Shown here: positions 58,048 through 64,000 of the stretch, in pieces | Layout: each line of letters begins with the position of its first letter | Position numbering within the stretch: position 1 is the first letter of the stretch | Origin: Rossellomorea aquimaris | GTDB taxonomy: Bacteria > Bacillota > Bacilli > Bacillales > Bacillaceae_B | Direction: 5' to 3' | DNA: 64,000 nt | Assembly (NCBI RefSeq): GCF_003315075.1 | Contig: NZ_QNRJ01000004.1 | Coordinates: 244,487 to 308,486, forward strand | The notes under the pieces: model-generated | Seen by the model: the letters and a program-made list of their open reading frames with translations, nothing else | Databases searched by the model: none | Told to the model about the DNA's origin: nothing | Position numbers and translations under genes: made by a program

Positions 58048-59649
58048 CTATCTCATCCTTTTCAGCATTTGTCCTAAACGTGCCTCAAGCTCAAGTAGTT
58101 TAAAAGGTTTCGTCATATAATCATCCGCACCAAGCTGGAGTGATCTCGAGATGTCCCTTTCACTCTTCCTTGAAGTAAGCATCAACACTTTGTAACGATC
58201 TGAATCACTCTTCTTACGGAGCTGCTCCAGCACTTCCAGGCCATCCATCTTCGGCATGACCCCGTCCAAAATCACAAGACAAGGATCTTCCCTATGCCAG
58301 TCCGACCCAATAAACGCTGCTCCATCTTTAAATGTCTGGATATCGTACTGGATATGCTGTTCAGAAGGCAGCTTCGACACAATATCCTTCATCACCGTCC
58401 GGATGATGGGATCATCATCTACGATGGCGATTTTCATACGTTTATGGGGAGTATGCTCACTCGCATTATTGTCAATCTTCACCAGGTTCCTGCCACTGCT
58501 TTTCGCTTCATAAAGTGCATTGTCTGCAAGCTTCAGCCACGTATCAAACGGTTTCATCGGATCTGAAATTTCTGCCACCCCCGCCGAGAATGTGCAGGAA
58601 AAGGACGGATCCGCCTGAAACACATATTGGCTAAACCCTTCACGAATTTCATCTACAAACGAGCAGGCTTCTTTAAGGGATGTATTAGGGAATAGGATGA
58701 CAAATTCTTCCCCTCCAAAGCGAAAAACGATGTCCTGAATTCTCGTTTTGGACTTTAATTGTGAAGCGAACTCCTTCAGCACCCCATCCCCTACAAGATG
58801 TCCATATCGGTCGTTCACACCTTTGAAATGATCAATATCGAGAACGGCCACACAGTATGGATCCCCGGTACGAGACCAGTCACCCTGAACCTGGGCATAC
58901 GCCTGGCTCAAGTATTTGCGATTATAAACAAGGGTCAATTCATCGATCAACACCAGCTCTTCCATTTGCTTCTTTCGCTCCATCTGTCTTTCGACACGCA
59001 CAATAAACTCATCCAGATCGAAAGGCTTATGGATAAAATCATCTGCTCCCATCCGATAGCACTTCATCCGGACTTCCTTACTATTGTCCACACTCACCAT
59101 GACCGTCGGAATAAACTGCTGCTTTAACTTCTTTTTGAAGAAATCCAGCACCTCGAATCCATTCGTCCCGTTCATATAGATATCGATAATGGCACAGTCC
59201 GGCCTTACATCGTAATAAGACATGATGGCCTTTTCTGGGTTGGCGATCGGGACCACATACCATCCGATTTTCTCCAGCTCTTCCTTCATATACATAAGGA
59301 ACGATGTATCATCATCGATTATAAGTACGACAGGCTCTTCCCCTGTTCGACTTTGTTTGCCGGGGAAAATCCCAGCCGATTCCTCCTCATAGTGATAACA
59401 GAATTGGATAATGGCGAAGAGCTCTTCCTTCACTTCTGTAATCGTCCACATCCGCTCTTCTTTTTCTTTATACTGATCCATCAATTCCCGGGCATGATCC
59501 CCCATTTTATGTAAGCCAAGAATCGAGGCAGAGCCCGCCATGGAATGGATGAACCGGTAAACATCCTCATGGGGCATGACTTTGGCAGACTCCCATTCTT
59601 CTAACTTCTTTCGTATATTATTAAAAAAATGCTTTGTGTATTTTTCCAT
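58048..59649 (-). CDS. Hpt-REC-GGDEF-REC diguanylate cyclase
   Basis: 533 residues. Hpt-like domain with FIHSMAGSASILGL (His35); receiver 1 from about 110 with Asp in CAIIDIYMNG near 155; GGDEF domain with active GGEEF near 310 and intact inhibitory site RIQD five residues before it; receiver 2 from about 420 with Asp in LVILDGVMPK near 459. Should make c-di-GMP under control of phosphoryl transfer, with product inhibition. First gene of the operon. Confidence 0.92.
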   Translation of the reverse strand: MEKYTKHFFNNIRKKLEEWESAKVMPHEDVYRFIHSMAGSASILGLHKMGDHARELMDQYKEKEERMWTITEVKEELFAIIQFCYHYEEESAGIFPGKQSRTGEEPVVLIIDDDTSFLMYMKEELEKIGWYVVPIANPEKAIMSYYDVRPDCAIIDIYMNGTNGFEVLDFFKKKLKQQFIPTVMVSVDNSKEVRMKCYRMGADDFIHKPFDLDEFIVRVERQMERKKQMEELVLIDELTLVYNRKYLSQAYAQVQGDWSRTGDPYCVAVLDIDHFKGVNDRYGHLVGDGVLKEFASQLKSKTRIQDIVFRFGGEEFVILFPNTSLKEACSFVDEIREGFSQYVFQADPSFSCTFSAGVAEISDPMKPFDTWLKLADNALYEAKSSGRNLVKIDNNASEHTPHKRMKIAIVDDDPIIRTVMKDIVSKLPSEQHIQYDIQTFKDGAAFIGSDWHREDPCLVILDGVMPKMDGLEVLEQLRKKSDSDRYKVLMLTSRKSERDISRSLQLGADDYMTKPFKLLELEARLGQMLKRMR

Positions 59650-59684
59650 TCGGCATCGTCTTCCTTTATCGTAAACTTCTTTAT

Positions 59685-59783
59685 TTAAAGCTCTTTTCGC
59701 AGAGATTGTTGTTTTCTAACATAGAATCTGCCAGGGCTCTGTCAACCAGTTTGTGCTGGATGGTGAGGGGAACTGCTCTCTTT
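59685..59783 (-). repeat. truncated inverted copy of repeat C and flank
   Basis: Minus strand matches 37305-37410: GAGCAGTTCCCCTCACCATC, then GTTGACAGAGCCCTGGCAG and TTTTCGCAGAG-type end. The homology stops at the middle of the terminal inverted repeat. Confidence 0.8.
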
Positions 59784-59980
59784 ACAAGAGGTTATTTACC
59801 AAGATAGCGTCTTTTAATTTATTTGAAAGATAGTTCAATGACCCACCGATCTATCAGTAACATTAAATTTTCTTTTACTCCTTTGTAGATAGTTTGTTTT
59901 GGGAACAAACGCTCTACATACCTACAATAGGAGCATTTTTCGTTTTTGTATCTAAACTTATAGCAGTCAGAATGTAGTAG

Positions 59981-60120
59981 CACAGAGTGGATTGTAGCGG
60001 AAGGCACTTTACTCCTGCGGGAAATTGAGGAAAGGTCGAGACCCCACAGGGCAAAGCCCGAGGAGGCTCGACTTCCTCCCCGCGGAAAGAAAGTGCCTGG
60101 AGCGGAAAGGAACGGTCCAT
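59981..60120 (+). repeat. GC-rich structured repeat, copy F
   Basis: As copy E, with CACAGAGTGGATTGTAGCGG opening, stem GGCACTTT/AAAGTGCC, GTCGAGACCCCACAGGG, GGGCAAAGCCC apical hairpin, GAGGAGGCTCGAC and CCGCGGAAAG. Confidence 0.85.
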
Positions 60121-60379
60121 ATTTTCACGCTACCCCTCATCTAAAACAGAAATTCACTTTTGGTAGTGAATTTATTCCAAACTTATTTCATTATACTCCC
60201 GCATTCTCCAGTTTAATAGGTGGGGATTGGAAATATTATATGTCTTTTTTGCTATTTCACTCTACAGTATCCTGAAAGGTAAATGTAACAAAAAAGCGGG
60301 TAGACATCCATCCTCGATGTGAAATATATGGAAAAGGGTTCTAAAGAAGTAGCTGATCCTTTCTTGACAAAAAAAGAAA

Positions 60380-60417
60380 AAAAAAAGCTGATAACCACTC
60401 CCTGGTCATCAGCTTTT
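60380..60417 (-). terminator. terminator after crh
   Basis: Minus strand AAAAGCTGATGACCA/TGGTTATCAGCTTTTTTTTT, the end of the rapZ-glmR-whiA-crh unit. Confidence 0.9.
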
Positions 60418-60436
60418 CATCTGTATGAAGTTGATC

Positions 60437-60694
60437 TTATGCTTCTTTTTGAACGAATCCTTCAAGGGCAACGAGTGCTTCTTCTTCGTCGCTTCCATCC
60501 GCTACCAGCGTAATGGCAGTACCCGTGGAAATGGCTAAACTCATCAATCCCATGATGCTTTTCGCATTGACCTTCTTCCCATCCTTTTCCAAGAAGATTT
60601 CAGATGAGAAGCGGTTTGCCTCCTGTACGAATAATGCAGCCGGTCGTGCTTGAAGACCTGTCTTCAATTTCACTTCTACTTGTTTTTCCACCAT
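60437..60694 (-). CDS. crh: catabolite repression HPr-like protein Crh
   Basis: 85-residue HPr homologue. With the ATG at 60694, Gln is at position 15 (GLQARPAA, where HPr has catalytic His15) and the regulatory Ser at 46 (NAKSIMGL), as in B. subtilis Crh. It cannot take part in PTS transfer; Ser46-P serves as CcpA co-repressor. An ATG two codons earlier, closer to GGGGAG, is an alternative. Confidence 0.96.
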   Translation of the reverse strand: MVEKQVEVKLKTGLQARPAALFVQEANRFSSEIFLEKDGKKVNAKSIMGLMSLAISTGTAITLVADGSDEEEALVALEGFVQKEA

Positions 60695-60721
60695 AATCAT
60701 TTCTCTCCCCTTTGTCCTTAT

Positions 60722-61666
60722 TTATTGCATCTTTTCTCCCGCTCTGAGTTTCTCGGCAAGCTGATCAATTTTACGTAAGCGGTGATTAATCCCTGATTTA
60801 CTGATGGTGCCGCCTGACACCATTTCCCCTAGTTCTTTCAACGTGACATCTTGATAATTCACCCGTAATTCTGCTATCTCCCTTAGTTTATCGGGTAATA
60901 TCTGTAAGCCTACATGCCTTTCAATGAACTTAATGTTTTCGACCTGTCTTAAGGCCGCACCGATGGTTTTATTCAGGTTGGCCGTCTCACAGTTCACAAG
61001 ACGGTTAACGGAATTCCTCATATCCCTGACAATCCGTACATCCTCAAATCGCAGGAGGGCATTGTGAGCACCGATGATGTTCAAGAACTCCGTGATTTTC
61101 TCTGCTTCCTTCAAATACGTAATGAAGCCTTTTTTCCGTTCAAGGGTTTTACTATTCAACCCGAAGGAATTCATCAGCTCGGACAACGCATCGTTGTGTT
61201 CAGAATAAAGAGAAAAGACTTCTAAATGATACGATGAGGTTTCAGGATTGTTAACCGAACCACCTGCAAGGAACGCTCCCCTCAAATAGGAACGTCGGCA
61301 GCATTTCTTTTTGATCAAGTCTTCCGATATATTATGGATAAAGGTGAAATTTTCACCCAGGATTTTCAGTTCCTCAAGAATCTTCTTCGTATCTTCTTTG
61401 ATTCGTACAATGTAGACATTGTTTTTCTTCAGCCGCATCTTTTTTCGTACCAGAAGCTCTACAGGGGTGTCGTACCCCTTTTTGATCAAGGTATAGATTC
61501 TTCTGGCAATGGCGGCGTTTTCGGTTTGAATATTGACGACGAGCATTTGATTTGAGAACGACAACGAGCCATTCATTCGGATCAATGCGGATAATTCTGC
61601 ATTCGCGCAGCAATCTTTCACTTCAATATTGGTCAGTTCTTTTTTTGTTTCGGACGCAAACGACAT
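60722..61666 (-). CDS. whiA: DNA-binding protein WhiA
   Basis: 314 residues: N-terminal LAGLIDADG-like domain without nuclease residues ([22 protein letters not shown]) and a C-terminal HTH ([31 protein letters not shown]). Affects cell division and chromosome segregation in Bacillus. ATG 61666 follows GGAGGTGATGGGG; two upstream Met codons overlap that RBS. Confidence 0.95.
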   Translation of the reverse strand: MSFASETKKELTNIEVKDCCANAELSALIRMNGSLSFSNQMLVVNIQTENAAIARRIYTLIKKGYDTPVELLVRKKMRLKKNNVYIVRIKEDTKKILEELKILGENFTFIHNISEDLIKKKCCRRSYLRGAFLAGGSVNNPETSSYHLEVFSLYSEHNDALSELMNSFGLNSKTLERKKGFITYLKEAEKITEFLNIIGAHNALLRFEDVRIVRDMRNSVNRLVNCETANLNKTIGAALRQVENIKFIERHVGLQILPDKLREIAELRVNYQDVTLKELGEMVSGGTISKSGINHRLRKIDQLAEKLRAGEKMQ

Positions 61667-61723
61667 CCCCATCACCTCCTAGCAAACGCTTGCACAACCT
61701 TATACAAAAGAAATTTTTGTATT

Positions 61724-62686
61724 TTAACTGGTTGATTTTTTAAGATAAGAATATATAATATCAGCGACCTTCTCCGTGTTATGACGAACAAGATGGTTGT
61801 CATAGGAGAGAATCTCTTCTGCGATCACTTCTAAGCCCATGGATTTCAATTTATCCACATCAAAGTGGACGGGACTCGCTTGTTCTTCATTGTATCTGGC
61901 CTGCACCTCATCGGGTACCTGCTTTTTGTTGACCAGGATATAATCAATACTTGGCGTTTCCAAATGATCATATAGTGCCTTTACATGGTCACTTGCTGAA
62001 TAATCCAATGTTTCCCCTGCCTGGGTCATGATGTTGCAAATATACATTTTCTTCGCTTTCGCCCTGCATACCGCATCGCCAATTCCCGGAACAAGAAGAT
62101 TCGGTAAAATACTGGTATATAGGCTTCCCGGACCCATCACAATTAAGTCGGCTTCCTTGATGGCCCGCAAGGTTTCACCCAATGGCTTGATGCTATCCGG
62201 CTCTAAGAAGACACGTTTGATCTTCTTCCCGGCTTTCGGAATGGTCGATTCTCCCGTGACAATCGTCCCATCCTCCATCTCCGCCTTTAAGATGACGCTC
62301 TGATTCGCCGAAGGTAAGACCTTCCCCTTCACGTTCAACACCCTGCTCATTTCCTGAATGGCATGGACAAAATCACCTGTAATGGAAGCAAGGGCTGCAA
62401 TAATCAAGTTTCCTAAAGCATGACCGGAAAGTTCATTCGTAGTTTCAAAACGATGCTGAAACATTTGTTCCACCAGTGGCTCCACTTCTGAAAGAGCAGC
62501 CAGGACATTCCGTATATCTCCCGGGGGAGGAATATCCAAGCTGTCACGCAAACGACCGGAACTGCCTCCGTCATCAGCGACAGTGACAATGGCCGATATA
62601 TCAATAGGGTGCCGTTTCAATCCCCGAAGAAGGACCGGTAAGCCCGTTCCTCCTCCGATCACGACGACCTTGGGTGTATGTGTCAT
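61724..62686 (-). CDS. glmR: gluconeogenesis factor YvcK/GlmR (CofD-like)
   Basis: 320 residues: nucleotide-sugar-binding fold with [17 protein letters not shown] at the N-terminus, [27 protein letters not shown] and [20 protein letters not shown]. Binds UDP-GlcNAc and supports envelope synthesis on gluconeogenic carbon. Start overlaps the rapZ stop (4 nt), so the two are coupled. Confidence 0.95.
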   Translation of the reverse strand: MTHTPKVVVIGGGTGLPVLLRGLKRHPIDISAIVTVADDGGSSGRLRDSLDIPPPGDIRNVLAALSEVEPLVEQMFQHRFETTNELSGHALGNLIIAALASITGDFVHAIQEMSRVLNVKGKVLPSANQSVILKAEMEDGTIVTGESTIPKAGKKIKRVFLEPDSIKPLGETLRAIKEADLIVMGPGSLYTSILPNLLVPGIGDAVCRAKAKKMYICNIMTQAGETLDYSASDHVKALYDHLETPSIDYILVNKKQVPDEVQARYNEEQASPVHFDVDKLKSMGLEVIAEEILSYDNHLVRHNTEKVADIIYSYLKKSTS

Positions 62687-63576
62687 GTTGTTAGACCCTT
62701 TCTCTTCTGAATATCCCGATGAGAAATTTTCGTTTGATAGTCATTTTCAAAATGATGACCAAGATACTCTGCTAATGCAACCGATCGATGCTGCCCCCCT
62801 GTGCATCCTATCGCGACTACAAGCTGACTCTTACCTTCCCGCTTGTATTGAGGAAGCATGAACGACAGTAAATCGGTTACTTTCTCGATGAATTTATTCG
62901 TTTCATTCCATTTCAATACGTAGGTGGACACTTCTTCATCCAATCCCGTTTTCGGTCTCATATGATCGATATAGTGAGGATTTGGCAGGAAGCGTACATC
63001 AAACACCAAATCGGCATCGATCGGGATCCCGTGCTTGAAACCGAAAGACACGACATTCACCGTGAAAATCGTCTTCTTGTTCACCGAGAATTCCGTTAGA
63101 ATCTTTTCCCGAAGCTCTCTTGGCTTCATGGTTGAAGTTGTATATATTAACTGCGCACGTCCTTTTAGTTCTTCAAGGAGCTCTCTTTCCTGCCGAATCC
63201 CTTCAAGAGGCAGGCCTGAAGGAGCGAGCGGATGAGAACGGCGCGTTTCCTTGTATCTTCTGACAAGAGAAGAATCATCTGCATCAAGATATAAAACCTG
63301 CGGTGTCACCCAGGAGGTTTCCGCTAATTCATCCAGTGCTTTAAATAGATGATCAAAGAATTCCCTTCCCCTAAGGTCCATCACAAGGGCGACCTTATTC
63401 ATTTTATTACCGGACTCTTTCATCAGTTCCAAAAATTTTGGCAGAAGAGTCGGCGGCAGGTTGTCCACACAAAAGAATCCCAAATCCTCGAAGCTCTGAA
63501 TGGCAACCGTCTTACCAGCTCCGGACATCCCTGTTATGATTACTAATTGAACATCGTTTGTAGAACCTGTACTCAT
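62683..63576 (-). CDS. rapZ: RNase adapter/nucleotide-binding protein RapZ (YvcJ)
   Basis: 297-residue P-loop protein: Walker A GMSGAGKT (16-23), Walker B-like [36 protein letters not shown], and C-terminal [27 protein letters not shown] and [18 protein letters not shown]. In B. subtilis YvcJ binds and hydrolyses ATP/GTP and influences competence. RBS GGGGGG before ATG. First gene kept of the yvcI-yvcJ-yvcK-whiA-crh series; yvcI is not seen upstream. Confidence 0.95.
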   Translation of the reverse strand: MSTGSTNDVQLVIITGMSGAGKTVAIQSFEDLGFFCVDNLPPTLLPKFLELMKESGNKMNKVALVMDLRGREFFDHLFKALDELAETSWVTPQVLYLDADDSSLVRRYKETRRSHPLAPSGLPLEGIRQERELLEELKGRAQLIYTTSTMKPRELREKILTEFSVNKKTIFTVNVVSFGFKHGIPIDADLVFDVRFLPNPHYIDHMRPKTGLDEEVSTYVLKWNETNKFIEKVTDLLSFMLPQYKREGKSQLVVAIGCTGGQHRSVALAEYLGHHFENDYQTKISHRDIQKRKGLTT

Positions 63577-63622
63577 ACTCTTCCCCCCGCTTTTATCGTC
63601 GTATTGTCAAAACTTTTATAAG

Positions 63623-63765
63623 AAATAGGTTATAAATTCCTATAATAGAGGGCTTTTTGAGCAAAAAAATTGCCACCCCCTGAAATCTGGAGATAATTGA
63701 GGTTACCACACACCCAATTCCCAGATAGGAAGTGACAAGTTGTACCCTCAAATTATAACCTATTT
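63623..63765. repeat. 13-bp inverted repeat enclosing 117 bp
   Basis: AAATAGGTTATAA (63623-63635) and TTATAACCTATTT (63753-63765), perfect. Could be an insertion-sequence end or a hairpin upstream of the ORF that follows. Confidence 0.55.
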
Positions 63766-64000
63766 ATTAACTTTTATTAAGTACCAAGAACAAATTATTC
63801 GAACATTATTGACCCTTCTCATTGGAAAAGGCATGTTTGAAAGTCCGCCTAAGAAAACGGATATACCTGTTAATCTGCCTTACCAAAAACTTCAGATTGA
63901 CGAATTGCCGTTGATCCAAAAGCTAGAGAAACTTGATTATCGAGTGCTCCTTCAGGAGCGTCTAGCTGAAACAGGGAAGGCCCTTAAGCCTGTTCAAAGG
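63740..64000 (+). CDS. possible transposase N-terminus, cut by window edge
   Basis: Open frame of 87 codons from a TTG with AGGAAGTG 5 nt upstream, or from ATG 63833, running off the window. Sequence includes YQEQIIRTLLTLLIGKGMF, PVNLPYQKLQIDELPLIQKL and DYRVLLQERLAETGKALKPV. It reads like the lead of an insertion-sequence protein; I cannot name the family. It stands where yvcI would be expected, supporting an insertion here. Confidence 0.45.
   Translation, partial: MYPQIITYLLTFIKYQEQIIRTLLTLLIGKGMFESPPKKTDIPVNLPYQKLQIDELPLIQKLEKLDYRVLLQERLAETGKALKPVQR

Larger units (their letters stand above)
59650..60379. other. repeat-bearing intergenic region
   Basis: Holds an inverted partial copy of repeat C (59685-59783), repeat F and AT-rich sequence. 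A short frame ending LLIDRWVIELSFK (about 59819-59930, minus) faintly recalls transposase tails but is not called a gene. Confidence 0.5.

Noticed and set aside
59819..60007. Possible transposase remnant ending LLIDRWVIELSFK
   Set aside because: Only a dozen residues recall IS transposase tails; upstream sequence shows nothing further, so too weak to call.

Overview
This window is a low-GC Gram-positive chromosome segment, most likely from a Bacillaceae species (Bacillus/Rossellomorea-like). Proteins closely resemble B. subtilis families. Gene order secG-est-rnr-smpB-ssrA, cggR-gapA-pgk-tpiA-gpmI-eno and rapZ-glmR-whiA-crh follows B. subtilis, Shine-Dalgarno sequences are strong and purine-rich, and the CggR, CtsR, MntR, MerR and S-box signals are Bacillus-type. 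Genus is inferred, not demonstrated.

Layout. 1-6.2 kb: homoserine dehydrogenase (cut by the window edge) behind a SAM-I riboswitch, a DUF2254 membrane protein, aspartase, and two small proteins. 6.2-12 kb: quinol oxidase operon qoxABCD, and a SCO1/FixH-like operon. 12-18 kb: metal block with a CadA-type ATPase and CzrA-type sensor, a ZIP-like protein, and feoA plus a two-gene (split) feoB behind an MntR-like box. 18-26.6 kb: LtaS-family synthase, CtaA-like protein, CDF exporter with a 40-aa leader ORF, a YIEGIA pair, BdbCD, ResA, CcdA and an orphan CadC-type repressor.

26.9-31.7 kb: an operon of a Tat-exported two-domain multicopper oxidase, a ZIP permease with an extracytoplasmic domain, TatA and TatC, with a near-consensus MntR box downstream of its promoter. 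A repeat element follows, then a divergent MerR regulator/small Cys-rich membrane protein pair. 31.9-37.7 kb: ssrA (tmRNA) interrupted in its T-loop by a 275-nt group I intron, then smpB, rnr, est, secG. 37.8-45.3 kb: the glycolytic genes under CggR. 45.3-49.1 kb: sigL, an exonuclease, tRNA-Arg and clpP with a CtsR site.

49.1-59.6 kb: a six-gene operon that looks like a c-di-GMP/phosphorelay-controlled exopolysaccharide machine: Hpt-REC-GGDEF-REC protein, HEAT membrane protein, GT2 synthase, membrane-anchored glycosidase-like protein, stand-alone receiver and hybrid kinase. 60.4-63.6 kb: crh, whiA, glmR (yvcK), rapZ. The window ends in an ORF that may be a transposase.

The most notable signals are (i) the group I intron in tmRNA, (ii) the MntR-linked multicopper oxidase/ZIP/Tat operon and the MntR-linked split Feo system, (iii) a family of at least six GC-rich structured repeats whose outer stems differ in sequence but keep pairing, and (iv) the exopolysaccharide signalling operon.
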